Shown: piece after piece, positions 13,082 to 24,179 of the stretch
How positions within the stretch are numbered: the first letter of the stretch is position 1
Layout: every line of letters starts with the position of its first letter
Assembly: GCA_030549335.1 (NCBI GenBank)
Contig: JAUKPH010000017.1
Location: 3,961,001 to 4,025,000 of the forward strand
Reading direction: 5' to 3'
Length of the DNA stretch: 64,000 nucleotides
DNA from: Pontederia crassipes
Taxonomy: Eukaryota > Streptophyta > Magnoliopsida > Commelinales > Pontederiaceae
The notes under the pieces: generated by a model
The model's input: the letters and a program-made list of their open reading frames with translations, nothing else
Database searches by the model: none
Told to the model about the DNA's origin: nothing
Position numbers and translations under genes: made by a program

Positions 13082-13271
13082 ACTCCGCCTATATTTTATA
13101 GCCGGTCCCAAACCCGGATAAAGGAGGAGGGTTGTGTTAGGCCCCGACAGCCAGCATAAAATCATGTCGAATCTTATGAACATGGATCAACGAATATATT
13201 GTGAGCGGAATGGCGTCGTATGATCCATGTAGCCGACCCCACCTAGTGGGATAAGGCTTTGTTGTTGTTGT
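13082..13271 (+). repeat. RTE/Au-type 3' tail, copy A
   Basis: This unit starts ACTCCGCCTAT, has the small hairpin CCCACCTAGTGGG, and ends GATAAGGCTTTG followed by TTG repeats. The end matches the known 3' tails of plant RTE-clade LINEs and Au-type SINEs. I see no tRNA-like A or B box. Related copies lie at 31490-31680, 54823-55001 (minus) and 58037-58213. Confidence 0.85.
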
Positions 13272-13289
13272 TGTCACATTATAGATTCT

Positions 13290-14211
13290 GCCAATGGAGG
13301 GATTAGCCCACAGGGTATATTGGAATTAACTCTAACGATGAATGATCACTTCCGAATTTTAGGTTTCCAGCAAGTGAATCCTAGAGATTTCTAAATGTGA
13401 GAACATCCACCATTCTAAAATAGGTCAGGATCATCTACCAACTTTTCCATGTACCTGCACTTACATGTTCGCCTACAAGGTTATACATCTACTTCCTTTC
13501 AGTAGCTAGATGCAGGCTGCCATAGCTTAATTTCAGACATACTTTTTCAGGAGATTGTGGGCAATAGTCGTCCTATTAATATTTAACAAAATACCAGGTA
13601 GATTTTCCAAAGCAATTTTGGGAAAGAAGATATCTTCCAGGAATGTGCTTTTGGTTTATGACATAGATTTTCCACTTTGTGATTTTTTTCCCTTTCCGGT
13701 ATTGCAATAATAGCAAGCTCTTCTAAGACCAGAGAAGAATTCATGGATGCAATCTATTCAAGAATCCACTTGCAAAGTGGGCCCTATATTTCATGGCTTG
13801 CATAAAAAGCCCTCCATTTGGTTGAAACATTCCACTTGCATGTCTGAAGAAGACATTTACTAGTTGTGTTGCAGAATGAAACAATCACAAACATTACACA
13901 AAAAAGCAGAAGCAAAACAAAAGTGTGCCACAAGCTTTTTCCATATATGAATCTAAATTTTGAACAACCCAACAATGCGGCCACTAATCACAAGATTGGG
14001 GCAAGTAAAAAAGATGCTTTAATAGCAATGCTAAACAAAAGAGTAAGCATGTATATCTTTGCGAAGGAACAGTTCGATGACCAAGAATATGAGAGTATAA
14101 TCTGTAGCATCAAAGAAGGGAATGCATGTTATGTATGCTTCACATATCTAGTCAATAAAACTGAGGAGTGAGAAAGAACCGAATCAACTGCAATTGCATC
14201 TTTACGTAGAC
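13290..14211. other. Intergenic spacer and SufE 3' UTR
   Basis: AT-rich DNA between the retroposon and the SufE stop codon. The right part should contain the SufE 3' UTR. The open frame at 13866-14171 has no recognisable features and I do not annotate it. Confidence 0.4.
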
Positions 14212-15399
14212 TTAAACTTCAGAGGGAGTCTTGGCATCAATTGAGATCGCGTGTAATCCACTCTGCAGCTCCTCTTGTAGTAGTTCATAAATAAGCCTGT
14301 GCCTCTTAACCAAACTCTTGCCTTCAAACTCCTTTGAGACAACCCTCACATTGAAATGGGTCTCTCCATCTCCGCTCCCCCTGACGGCAGCAAGGCCGGC
14401 ATGGAGATAGGATACATCTTCGACTGCCAACTCCACCGGGGATAGCGCCTTCTCCAATCTCTGTTCTATCCTCTCCGCCCTACCAACCGATCCATTGCCT
14501 GAATTCACGGTCACAGCATTCCTTGCGCTGCCCCTTCCCTCTTCATAACTCTCCTCTTTCTCAGATACAATATAACCCGACGAACTACTAGTGCCATTTG
14601 TACCCGACACCTGAGTAAAGCTTGCATCTTGGCCATTAGCTCCAGCGCCCAAAACTGAAGCTTTTTCCTTCAAGGTGCCACCTTTATCACCCGAATCAGA
14701 TCCGGAGAGTTCAGAACCCTCAGTATTGCCTGGTTCGGGCTTTTCCTCGAACAGCTGGAGGGCCTTCTGCTGCATGAGGTCGAGCATGTTCTTGAACCCG
14801 TTGTTGCGCGAGGGCGTGAGGCTCTGTTGGATCCCCAGGAGCTTGACGAAGGTCGGAGGGACGCTGGCGATGGAGGGAGCCGGGGCGCCGGAGAGACCGA
14901 GCACGAGGAGCGCGGCGAGTCCCCTGGTAATGACGGCATCGGAGTCAGCCTCGAAGCGGACAGCGGTGGGGTCGTCGGGGTCGACGAAGGCGCGGACCCA
15001 GACCTGAGAGACGCAGCCGCGGACTCGATGGGCTTCGGTCTTGTACCGCGGGTCGAGAGGGGGCAGAAGGGAGCCGTAATGGAGGAGCTGCTGGTACTTG
15101 GCCCTTGAGTCGGGCACGGACTGGAAGAGGGTGACGATCTCCTGGAGCTTGGGAGGAAGGAGTGAGACGTCGAACTCCTCATCTTGCTGCGCCTGCTGCT
15201 GTTGTTGGGCTTTGAGGGGTTGCACGCGAGGAGAAGGGGGCCTCGGGATGGATTGGAAGGAGATAGGGGAGGAGAAAAGAAGAGACCTTGATGACCGAAA
15301 TTGAGGTATGGAAGGGGAAATAGAGGACTGGAAGGGTTTGGGGCGGTGGATGAGCTGTTTCCGAGATAGGAAGGGACGGAGGGAAGACGACGACGACAT
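14212..15399 (-). CDS. SUFE1: Plastid SufE1: cysteine desulfurase activator with BolA domain
   Basis: A single exon of 396 codons (395 aa) starts at ATG 15399, the first methionine of a Ser/Arg-rich N-terminus typical of a chloroplast transit peptide. The upstream extension of the frame crosses repeats and was rejected. After a Gln run near residue 65, the SufE domain (about 75-210) carries the active cysteine in HRVRGCVSQVWV (C129). This cysteine accepts sulfur from the desulfurase NFS2 for Fe-S assembly. A low-complexity Gly/Ser linker leads to a BolA domain from about residue 306 to the end, with HFNVRVVSKEFEGKSLVKRHR and HAISI. SufE-BolA fusions of 370-400 residues are the normal plant form, able to bind monothiol glutaredoxins and target both plastids and mitochondria. 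Confidence 0.95.
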   Translation of the reverse strand: MSSSSSLRPFLSRKQLIHRPKPFQSSISPSIPQFRSSRSLLFSSPISFQSIPRPPSPRVQPLKAQQQQQAQQDEEFDVSLLPPKLQEIVTLFQSVPDSRAKYQQLLHYGSLLPPLDPRYKTEAHRVRGCVSQVWVRAFVDPDDPTAVRFEADSDAVITRGLAALLVLGLSGAPAPSIASVPPTFVKLLGIQQSLTPSRNNGFKNMLDLMQQKALQLFEEKPEPGNTEGSELSGSDSGDKGGTLKEKASVLGAGANGQDASFTQVSGTNGTSSSSGYIVSEKEESYEEGRGSARNAVTVNSGNGSVGRAERIEQRLEKALSPVELAVEDVSYLHAGLAAVRGSGDGETHFNVRVVSKEFEGKSLVKRHRLIYELLQEELQSGLHAISIDAKTPSEV

Positions 15400-15443
15400 G
15401 GCTGCGTGGAGGAGAACCGGAGAAGAAATGCCATTAGGAGAAT

Positions 15444-15465
15444 AATATATATATATATATATATG
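15444..15465. repeat. (TA)n microsatellite upstream of SufE
   Basis: About 11 TA units lie 45 bp upstream of the SufE start codon and mark the edge of the transposon-like block. Confidence 0.9.
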
Positions 15466-16156
15466 ATTTAATGGGGTCATACGTGTATGATCCCATACGC
15501 CCAAGGCAATCCGACGGTGGGCGCTGCTCACTTTTTTTTCATCATTTTTTAGCAGAACGACGATTGTCGGCGGCGCACCGACGGAAGGGCTAGGAGGAGT
15601 CGGATGGCCGCGAGGGAGACGGTCGGCTGGGAGGAAGAGAAGGAGGAGGCCCCTTAGCCTCGCCGGATCCCGATCGGCCGCCTCGCCTCGCCGGATCCCG
15701 ATCGGCCGCCTCACCTCGTCGGATCCCGATCGGCCGCCTCGCCTCACCGGATCTCGATCGGCCGCTTCGCCTCGCCGACGAACAGAGAGAAAGGGGGATA
15801 GATCGGATCTAACAGTCATTTCCGCCTAGCTGCGCGCGCCTCATCGCCGTCGTCACCTCGCCGCTTCGCCTCGTAGCCGCCATGACAGATCTGCCACCTG
15901 AAGCCAGAGAAGGCCGCCTCGCGGTGGATCTGGCCGGGCGCTGCTTGATCCACCGCCTAATGACCGACCACATTGCATGACCGGGAGATTGAGAGGGAAA
16001 GGGGCGACGAGATTTGGAGAGGGAGAGAAAGAGCATAGCCTGAGAGAATGCCGTCGGAAAGATCACCGCCAGAGAGATCGTCACCGGGGAGAGAACGTCG
16101 GAGAGAGGCCCACCGATCGGACGGTGGGCGCTAGGCGTATGGGGGTCATACGCCTG

Positions 16157-16159
<3 letters not shown>
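15466..16159. mobile_element. Possible non-autonomous DNA element between two TA runs
   Basis: The GC-rich block is bounded by (TA)n on both sides. Both edges contain related words: GGTCATACGTGTATGATCCC and CGACGGTGGGCGC at 15475-15512, and GGACGGTGGGCGC plus GCGTATGGGGGTCATACGCC at 16118-16154. Part of the similarity is inverted and part is direct. The interior holds a 28-bp minisatellite. The open frames have no recognisable domain. The class is unknown. Confidence 0.4.
15658..15769. repeat. 28-bp minisatellite, four units
   Basis: Four head-to-tail 28-bp units start at 15658, 15686, 15714 and 15742, each built around CGGATCCCGATCGGCCGCCT with one to three changes. There are no spacers between units. 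Confidence 0.95.

Positions 16160-16210
<51 letters not shown>
16160..16210. repeat. (TA)n microsatellite
   Basis: About 25 TA units at the right edge of the GC-rich block. Confidence 0.95.
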
Positions 16211-16211
<1 letters not shown>

Positions 16212-18479
16212 ATTTAATGTGTGTGTTGAGTGACAGTTGCTCAGTACCGTGCGAAACGTAATTATGAGCGTCCGATTGCGATCTAATGGTGGAGAGTAGA
16301 GCGTCCATCCAGATCGCTTAGCATGGTCCGTGTTCATCTCGCGAGTCGCGAGTCGCGAGATCTTGCAGCCGCCTTTCGCCCTTCGACTTTTTTCCTCTAT
16401 CGGCCCTCTTTTTTCTTTCTCCTTTCTCTCTCTCCCCTTTTCTTGCCCTCTTACTCACCCGTTGATCCCGCAAATACACTTCTTCTCCGACGACCGACCG
16501 TAGATCTCTGTTCCCCGTCGAGACTTCGCTCTCTCCCTCGCCGCAAATGTTCTCCCTCTCTCGTGTGTCCTAAATCTTTCTCGATGTCCAACGAGTTTAG
16601 GGTGCTGGCTCTACCCGCATTCTCCAGCGAGCGTGGGATTAGGGTGCCCTAAATCCTTCGACTGCTGCTTCTCTGTCATCCTGATGAAGGTGTATGACCG
16701 GCATTGCCATCAGCTTCGTTCTCCTTCGGGTTCGAGGGTGCACTGGAGGAAGTCGAGTAATGACAGCCACAACACGTTTGATTGTTCGTCTCAGTCAAGT
16801 TGTTATACTGTCGTTTGTTCCCGTGGACTAAATTGTTCAGTTGTATCCGATCGAAAACAAAGTATTGAGTTGTATCATGTTATTGATAAAACTTGTTTTT
16901 TGGAAGTTTGCAAAATGGATTTCCTATAGTCATCAATTAATTATACTTTATGTATGAAATTAATTTTGTGCACTCCATGGCTTAGTTACTCCTGATAAAA
17001 CATGTGAGGCTAATAAATCTAATGACCAAGTTCATTGACTCATAATGATATGCTAAAAGTGAATAGCAGGGTCTAGGAGAGTTAAAAACTAATCATTTCA
17101 GTTACAACCTTAATTTGGTCACAGCTCAAATTTATTTTCTCATCCAGACATCAAATTAATGATATGCCAGTGAACCTCGATTAGAAAAAGGACACAATTG
17201 TCATTCTGTATAAATCCTAACTATAGCAATTTTCTTTTTCTATTTACAACTTAATTGTAAAAGCATGCTCTTTGTTTGACACAAACTGCATACGAAGATT
17301 TAAAACAAGCTCCAAAAGTTGTATAACATAAAAAGAAATGCTCCAAAAGTTTTAGAAAAAATGGTAGAAAGAAAATAAGAGGACGTCCATAATACATTCT
17401 AATTTGTAATGATTTTTTTGACACAAACATTCATGTAAATCACAAACACGGAGGATCTCATCTGCTGCTTCATGATCTTGAACTTTTGTTTCATCACTCA
17501 CACTAAGATAAAGATCTTCCAGTGGTTTGTCCCTATTTAAAGCACTCATCTTCTGTCAAGGCATCGTAGTTATCAGAATCACAGGAACAAACTTAAAACC
17601 TTCACATTGTCTTCTGAGGTCAAACTTGCATGCTTGGAAAAGAACTGCCCATCAATTTTCTACTTGTGAGGAAAACTGCAAATTACAAAATAAAATAGGT
17701 GTTATTATAGATAATAGCACATAATCTTAAAATGTATGTTATTTCAACTTCTTTGACTTGGGTTTGATCCATCAATATCTAAACTTAGGGAAGATCTATA
17801 ACATTAAGATCCACAAAAGCACATATAATCGCATAACATGAATCTTATGTCATGCATTGATATGCCCAAAATTGAAGAGTGCAGAATCAATTTTTATGGC
17901 CTAAAAAACCTGACCTTTTATGATTCATGATCTAGATTTTACATGCAAAACGTTATGTAAGATATCTAAAGGGAGAAACATGGAAGTAGTCAACTATTAT
18001 GGGCAGAAAGCAAACAAATCATAGATCAAATTACGATACCCAGAAATTACCCGACATGCTAAAATTTATGAGTGGAATCAGTGTCACATTCTATCTTAAG
18101 AAAATAAAAGTACCTGACATGCTAACACATTAGGATATAATATTGCATCATAATGGAAGCAAAAGGCAGTATGTTAATGAAGATTATAATACTGCTTATA
18201 ACGACACAGTTATGAGTTAAGATCAAGGATATGATCGTCGAATAATCATGAATGATGAAGAATTTTTTTATATTACTAGAGAAACACTCCCTTCTTTAGT
18301 GTTTTTTCGATTGTAATCCTTTGGTTAGGAATAGAGCTAAAGTATGGATATATTCTTAATAAACAAAAGATTCAGACATTCAATAGAAAGATTCACCATT
18401 TGATTCTGCTCCTTTTTCATAGATCAATATCATCTTAAGCCCCTCTCCTTTCTCATAGTCACTCGCATGTCTGAGAGTA
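16211..18479. other. Intergenic DNA, no confident gene
   Basis: The stretch 16320-16660 is CT-rich with a tandem GCGAGTC motif near 16340. It carries two overlapping open frames of about 100 codons with no known domain. The rest is AT-rich. The only protein-like segment is the relic at 17352-17549. Confidence 0.35.
17352..17549 (-). pseudogene. Possible relic of a coding exon, family unknown
   Basis: A minus-strand frame starts at 17549 and reads acidic, protein-like sequence (KPLEDLYLSVSDETKVQDHE, then ADEILRVCDLHECLCQK) before turning hydrophobic and ending. Upstream, protein-like sequence continues in the same frame but is broken by a stop (KFVPVILITTMP then TGA). This suggests a decayed gene piece. 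I cannot name it. Confidence 0.25.
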
Positions 18480-19996
18480 GGTCGCTGGAATATGATCGAC
18501 TGTATTATACAGGTCAGTCCAGTGACCAACAATGATGGTGTACGGATTATGGCACACCTCGGCATGCAACCCAAATTGATGTTAAAGATTGAGAAGGCAC
18601 AACTGAATGACTATGAGTACGAACACATACTCAAGTTGTGCGAAAAGATCCCTGCCGACTTTACAGTCTTAGATGGAGTCGTCAGATACAAGGGACGATT
18701 GTGGGTCCCTGACCATGATGGACTAAGACGATAGGTGCTTGATGAATGCTACAAATCGGAATTCGCCATTCATCCCGGAAGCACGAAAATGTATAAAGAT
18801 TTGCAACGGCCCTTCTGATGGAACAATATGAAGAAAGACATAGCAGGGTACGTTGCAAAATGCATAGTATGCAAGCAAGTGAAGGTTGAGCATCAAAGGC
18901 CATATGGAGTACTGCAAGAGCTTGGAATCCCACAATGAAAATGAGAAAATATAACGATGGATTTTGTTATAGGGCTTCCAAGAACACAGTAGGGCCACAA
19001 TGCGATATGAGTAGTGGTGGACCGATTCAGCAAAGCGACCCATTTCATTCCCATCAAATGGAAGCAGTCCGTCGAAAGCCTGATGGACATTTATATTAAG
19101 GAGGTTATCCGACTACATGGAGTGCCAGTTTTCATTGTGTCGGATAGAGATCCACATTTTACGGTGAAATTTTGACGGAGCATTCAGAGTGCCTTTGGAA
19201 CGAAATTGAATTTCAGCATGCATTCCATCCTCAGACAGACGGGCAGTCTGAGCGCACCATACAGACATTGGAAGATATGCTCCGAGCACGTGCTTTGGAC
19301 TGCAGTGGCAGTTAGGGCACTCACCTCCCACTGATTGAGTTCGCATATAATAACAATCACCACTCTAGTATTGGCATGGCACCCTTTGCTGCCATGTATG
19401 GAAGACCATGCCGCTCCCTATCTATTGGATTGAGGTAGGAGGACGACAATTCTTATCAGAGAAAATGTTGAAGCAAACTATGGAGAATGCTAAAAAGGTT
19501 CGCCTAATTAGAGAAAGATTGAAAGCAGTATTCACCAGACAGAAGACTTATGCTGACAAGAAACGAAGAGAACAGATCTTCAAGGTTGGAGATCGTGTGA
19601 TGCTGAAAGTCTCTCCGATGAAGGGAATAATGAGATTCAACAAGAAGGACAAGCTGAGCCCTAGATATGTTGGTCCATTCGAGATACTTAAATTGATTGG
19701 AGATGCAGCATGCAGGTTGGCGCTACCGTCATCATATGGACACGTGCATAATGTCTTTCACATGTCAATGTTGCGCAAGTATCAGCATGATGATGCTAAT
19801 ATAGTGAATATGGAAGAACCAAACTTGAATGTGGACCTGACATACGCAGAACAGCCTATAGAAATATTAGAGTACCAGACTAGGCATCTGAAGAATAAGA
19901 TGGTACCTATGGTGAAAGTGGCATGGACACATCATAGAGACGAAGATGCTACTTGAGAATTGAAAGATGAAATGAGGAAGAATTTTCCCGAATTGT
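18480..19996 (+). pseudogene. Decayed Ty3/gypsy integrase with chromodomain-like tail
   Basis: Plus-strand fragments in more than one frame keep the order of a Ty3/gypsy polyprotein end. There is an HH-CC zinc-binding region (HPGSTK, then CIVCKQ), integrase core pieces with MDF and VSDRD, EFAYNN and [10 protein letters not shown], a GPF-type C-terminal domain (GDRVMLKVSP, LSPRYVGPFEIL, HNVFHMSMLR), and a chromodomain-like tail with VKVAW. At least six in-frame stops and a frameshift near 19200-19300 break it. The longest open piece is 19408-19956. It cannot give a working protein as it stands. Confidence 0.85.
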
Positions 19997-20062
19997 TTAA
20001 ATAGTTGATGTAATTTCCCTTAAGCAAATTCGAGAACGAATTTATTTTTAAGGAGGTTATGA

Positions 20063-22297
20063 TGTAACAACCCAGATTTTCAAAAAATAAATAAAGGATA
20101 TTTATTTTTATTTAATAGATCTGAAAATTTCAATGTTAATATTCTGGAATTAAATAATTTTGAAATTGATGGAAATTATAAAATAAGATGGAGAAACATG
20201 ATAGAATTTGAAAAAAGATAGAATCTTTATGGAGATAAGCATGGATTTAAAGGGTAAATTCGGATTTAAATAAATTTGAATATTTAAGAAGTGATTAATC
20301 ATTGATGGATGGCCAAGATTGATTTTAAAAGAGTCCAAGGCCTAATAAAATTGATATTTCAAATCTGCACATATAAATAAGCATTAAAAGGTGGCTAGAA
20401 ATCCCTTTTCTGCCAAATAGAATTTTGCCCACAATCCCTCTTTTCCTCTCATTTGCACGTGAACCGAGGCACTCCGAAAACGTGTGACGGTTGATTTCGA
20501 AGTTGGCACATAGAAGAAAGAGTTCCAGGTGGTGGCCGTGAGTTTCGGAGCGAGGACAAAGAGCAATTATCGGTCAAAGTTCGACGTTCGTGCAGATTTA
20601 CAGAGAAGGGAATCTAGTTAATTTTTTCGTCAACTTTAGGTACGTAGGGGGAATTCCTATGTTGTTGGTTTTTCGCAACATGGAACCATATTTTCTTCTC
20701 CTTTATACTGAGAATCCATTGATGTATCGTGTGCATGGTTTGGATATCGTAGGGCATTGTTATGATGGTCAGAAAGTCGCGTCGGAACGCACTTCTCCGT
20801 CGACGACAGAACCCGGCCCGGATTTGATTGAATCCGGACCGAATTGGATTCAGAACTGGATCGGGTTGTCCAACCTGGCCCGGATTCCTATTGACCCGAC
20901 TCGGGTTCAGGCTTCGGCTCGAATCGAGTTGCGGTGCGATCTGGATTGAACATGAATCGGTCGACCCAGCCCGAGTTCATTATACATCCGGCCCGGGTTT
21001 GCCCTGGCCGAGGTGAGATTTGGCGTTTTCGAATACGGCCCGAGTTTCACCCGACGCGGGTTGGGTTCTGGGGATAGAAAATGTAAATTGTGAGATGCTA
21101 ATCGCATTGTTACTATAATTGTTCCTGATTGTATTATTGATAGATCTGACCTCATCATATTTTTATTTGATTTGATTTGAGATTATCTTCATCGTTACCT
21201 TACCAGATCATGTTATTCATCATGTTATTGATTCAGTAATTTTCCTCTGATTGAGTCCTTGTCTAACCTAAAGTAAATTGTTAAAGATAGGTCTTTAGGT
21301 TAAACAATATAAAAGATGAAAACTGCTAAGTCTTTATGTTCTTCGATTGTCTCTAAGCTCCCTGTGCCATTATTGTTATAGTATCATATGTGGCAGATAG
21401 TGTACCTAGAGGTTTGAGACGTCATTCTCTAGAGAAGCTATAGATGTCATGTGATGGCCATGGTCCTTCGCCATCACGAAGCTATTGTTAGCGCTACTAT
21501 TGGAGGGCGGCTTGCCGTGATTTGATCTTCCTCTGGCCTATATGAAAGAGATATGGAGTTTTTCATAATTTGTTGAGCGCTCCCTAACTGAATTGAATTG
21601 AAATTGAATGAAATTGAATTGAATTGAATTGAACACTGGTCAATTGGATTTAGGTGTTGATTGGCTTTACCTCCGTCTATTAAATAGAATAAAAATTGGT
21701 AATTGACCGACGACTTCAACTATTGATAATAAAAAATTATTAAATTGGATAGATGTCATAGTGATCAGGCATAATTAATAATTGATATTGATTGATCCAT
21801 TGATCTCTTACCTGATCCTCTTTATCGATTCATGGCTTTGTTGATTATTGATCTCTTTTATATTGTCCTATCATGTGCTCTATTGATTATTGTTCATTAT
21901 TGATTATTGATTCTGAGCACAATTGATCTATTATTTATTGTCATGGTTAGACCCTACGTACTGAGTATTTTTATACTCATGAATTTTTTTTTTTACATCT
22001 GGATTCATACAGATGAGATGATAGAAGATGGTGATGCAGGTGGTCAGGCTTAGTAATATAGATGTTGCACATGGTGTAGGATTTAGTCCTACTAGATTAT
22101 TGATTTAGCTTTTATTTTTCGCATATTTAGTATGATGGAGTCATGGACATTTTCAGCTCCTTGTGATTAGAGATATTTAGATATTGTTATTATTAATTTC
22201 GCATTTTATAAAGTTTCTTTTTCGTAAAATTTATTTACATAGAATTGCGTAGTGTCTTTGGGACGACTCTAAGCAACGTGAGTCTTGAGATGTTACA
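20063..22297 (+). repeat. 3' LTR of the Ty3/gypsy element, 2235 bp
   Basis: The LTR begins TGTAACAACCC just after the purine tract and ends GAGATGTTACA, giving 7-bp inverted ends TGTAACA/TGTTACA. The interior has a GC-rich stretch (20760-21070) with repeated CCCGG/GGGTT words. No second LTR is present in the window, so the age of the insertion cannot be estimated from LTR divergence here. Confidence 0.75.
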
Positions 22298-23219
22298 TAA
22301 AAGTTATCTAAATTTGAGGTACTCATCAACCTGGGTTAAAAAAAATCAACTCGGGTTGATTAGACTAGCTGGTTGGATCATGTTTCCTATATTTTGCTTA
22401 TCTTACTATTTACTTTATTGTTTTTTTTCTTTTACAAGCTTTCTGAAAGTTTTATTAAGTTTTTAATTATTGATTATTTATTAAAATTAAGTATCCGATC
22501 TGATCTAATTTAAGTGGGATAGGTTTGGTTTTTACTGAGCAATGCTATATTCTTTTAAATTAGAGGATATAGCCTCATCGTCTCACCATGACATGCATAG
22601 TAAATTTATCAACTTTTAAAAATATTTAAAAATATAAGTGTTCGATTATTAGACCAAAGAGGACGTATCATTTTTTTCTTTTTAATTTGTTTTCTGATTC
22701 AACCAAACTCATCTACAAATATGCCCTTTCAAACTTATTTATCAGCACCTTTAATCTTATTTTTTATAAGTTAAAAGTAACAAATTGAGGGACTCGGAGC
22801 TTATATATTCTTTAACTTATAAATCATTTTATTAAACTAATAAGTTAACTATTACACCCTAAAATTTTTAAAATATTTTTATGTTATAAAAATACTATTT
22901 TGTTTCTTCATTTCTCCTCCTCTTCCTTTCTCAGTCTTCTCACTTCGTACTTCACCGGAGAGACGCCGTCTCCGAACGGTGGTGGCCCTCTTAGCTCAAA
23001 TGAGGTGGTCGACCGTCTTCCATATTTGGGAGGAAAGGAACAACGAACACTGCCCTCCCATTTTAAACTGTTCATAATTGATATTGACATGTTTATAATT
23101 CAAATTATATCATTAAAACATTTTTATAATATATGGCGAATCTTAACGTATCTGATAACTAAAGAAGCTGTGCACGTGGGGTGTACAGTAGAAATAGATT
23201 TTGTGCATGCGTTCTTGTT
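22298..23219. other. AT-rich spacer, no gene seen
   Basis: This spacer lies between the LTR and the DUF868 stop codon. A palindromic AT-rich stretch near 22750-22860, with ATAAGTTAA motifs in both orientations, may be an old MITE. The right end should include the DUF868 3' UTR. Confidence 0.35.
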
Positions 23220-24179
23220 TCATTCCGTCTTCCATGCGTACAGCAAGAAGCAAAAATCCGGGATCCCCGCCGTGCCCTCAGTGTCGGTCTGACTCTGTTC
23301 GTTGCGGTCGGTGGAACAATCGTCGACGTCGGCAGCAGTGTTGCGGTTGGCGGAACAATCGTCGGCTGCGCCTGCTCCTGCTGCGGCGGCGGCGTGATCG
23401 GCCGGAAGGCCGGGCTTAAATATGAAGAGGGCTTGCCCGTTGCCGGGGGCTCCGAACAGCCAGTCGTGCACGTCCCAGAACACCTGCACGGGCGCCTTCT
23501 CCACGTACACCACCTTGTTGCCCCGGAACTTCCACTGCAGGTTGTCGACGTGGATCAGGACGACGCCGTCGACGCTGATCCACATCTCCGGGTCCGTCGG
23601 TCCGGCGATCGAGTTCTCGACGACTATGTCGTGCTCCTTCTTCCGGTTGCCGTCGAACTTGGCCCGCGCGGTGAAGCACTTCTTGCCGAAGACGTTCTCC
23701 CGCTTGGACACCAGCGCCGGCTCCTCCAGTGACGGCCGGGACTTCGTCCTCTTGTAGGCCTCCTTCTTGCAGTCGCCCACCAGCAGCGCGACCTCCTCGC
23801 CGCAGACGAGCGCGACGTAGTAGCCGCCCGAGGGCTCGGGGGCGCCGCCGGAGAACTTGGCGGAGCGGAGGTCCCAGAAGACGTCGACGCGCTTGCCGTC
23901 GATCTCGAAGGACTTCAGCCCCTTCTTGCTCCAGAACGGCCAGGGCTTCAGGTCCACCTTGCAGGTGAGCGGGCTCTGTCCGGCCGAGTCGATGGACACC
24001 GTGAGGGAGTGGTTCATCAGGTTCTTGCTCCACAGCACCGTCACGTTCCGCGGCGCGCCGGCGACCTTGGTCAGGTAGACGGTCACCGAGCACTGCGAGG
24101 TCCTGTTGCTCGTCGGGTCCTCTGCATGCTTGTCCGCTAGAGGCGGCGGATGGGAGTTCGACGTCGGAGGCTCCTCCAT
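23220..24179 (-). CDS. DUF868 family protein
   Basis: A single GC-rich exon encodes 319 aa. After a short Pro/Ser-rich N-terminus it follows the plant-only DUF868 pattern: QCSVTVYLTKVAG with NVTVLWSKNLMNHSL, then CKVDLKPWPFWSKKGLKSFE, VDVFWDLRSAKFSGGAPEPS, GYYVALVCGEEVALLVGD, the EHDIVVEN segment, MWISVDGVVLIHVDNLQWKF, and VFWDVHDWLF ending in LFIFKPG. The function of the family is not known. The last 55 or so residues are Ala/Asp-rich and unlike the family core, so the true stop might lie behind a small unrecognised intron. High third-position GC also makes long open frames on the opposite strand, which I dismissed. The leader side holds GGGA repeats at 24375-24400. Confidence 0.88.
   Translation of the reverse strand: MEEPPTSNSHPPPLADKHAEDPTSNRTSQCSVTVYLTKVAGAPRNVTVLWSKNLMNHSLTVSIDSAGQSPLTCKVDLKPWPFWSKKGLKSFEIDGKRVDVFWDLRSAKFSGGAPEPSGGYYVALVCGEEVALLVGDCKKEAYKRTKSRPSLEEPALVSKRENVFGKKCFTARAKFDGNRKKEHDIVVENSIAGPTDPEMWISVDGVVLIHVDNLQWKFRGNKVVYVEKAPVQVFWDVHDWLFGAPGNGQALFIFKPGLPADHAAAAAGAGAADDCSANRNTAADVDDCSTDRNEQSQTDTEGTAGIPDFCFLLYAWKTE

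Larger units (their letters stand above)
11844..13271 (+). mobile_element. Chimeric retroposon: host gene 5' part plus RTE/Au-type tail, with target-site duplication
   Basis: The 18-mer TGTCACATTATAGATTCT occurs at 11826-11843 and again at 13272-13289, directly after a (TTG)n tail. Between the copies lie, in order: a leader, the first exon of a WAVH-like RING-ligase gene, unspliced intron-like DNA, and a ~190-bp RTE/Au-type 3' tail. The layout is what target-primed reverse transcription leaves. I infer that a read-through or template-switched RNA was inserted here as one piece. The first two bases of the right-hand repeat could belong to the TTG tail, so the duplication is 16-18 bp. Confidence 0.8.
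18480..22297 (+). mobile_element. 5'-truncated Ty3/gypsy chromovirus with 3' LTR
   Basis: A decayed integrase/chromodomain region is followed by a purine tract (AAGGAGG at 20050-20056) and a 3' LTR at 20063-22297. Gag, protease, reverse transcriptase and the 5' LTR are missing on the left, so the left border at about 18480 is only where similarity starts. The LTR ends and purine tract resemble the Tekay/Del group of plant chromoviruses; that placement is inferred. Confidence 0.8.

Noticed and set aside
14670-15434. 254-codon second-frame gene over SufE
   Set aside because: Ser/Pro-rich shadow frame without domain, fully inside the SufE exon.
15658-15769. CRISPR-like array
   Set aside because: The 28-bp units are directly adjacent with no spacers, and the genome is a plant nucleus.
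15400-15819. N-terminal extension of SufE to 535 residues
   Set aside because: The extension reads through the TA run and the 28-bp minisatellite; the methionine at 15399 begins a normal plastid transit peptide.
18480-22297. Functional Ty3/gypsy retrotransposon
   Set aside because: Stops, a frameshift, and the missing 5' half show it is a dead remnant.
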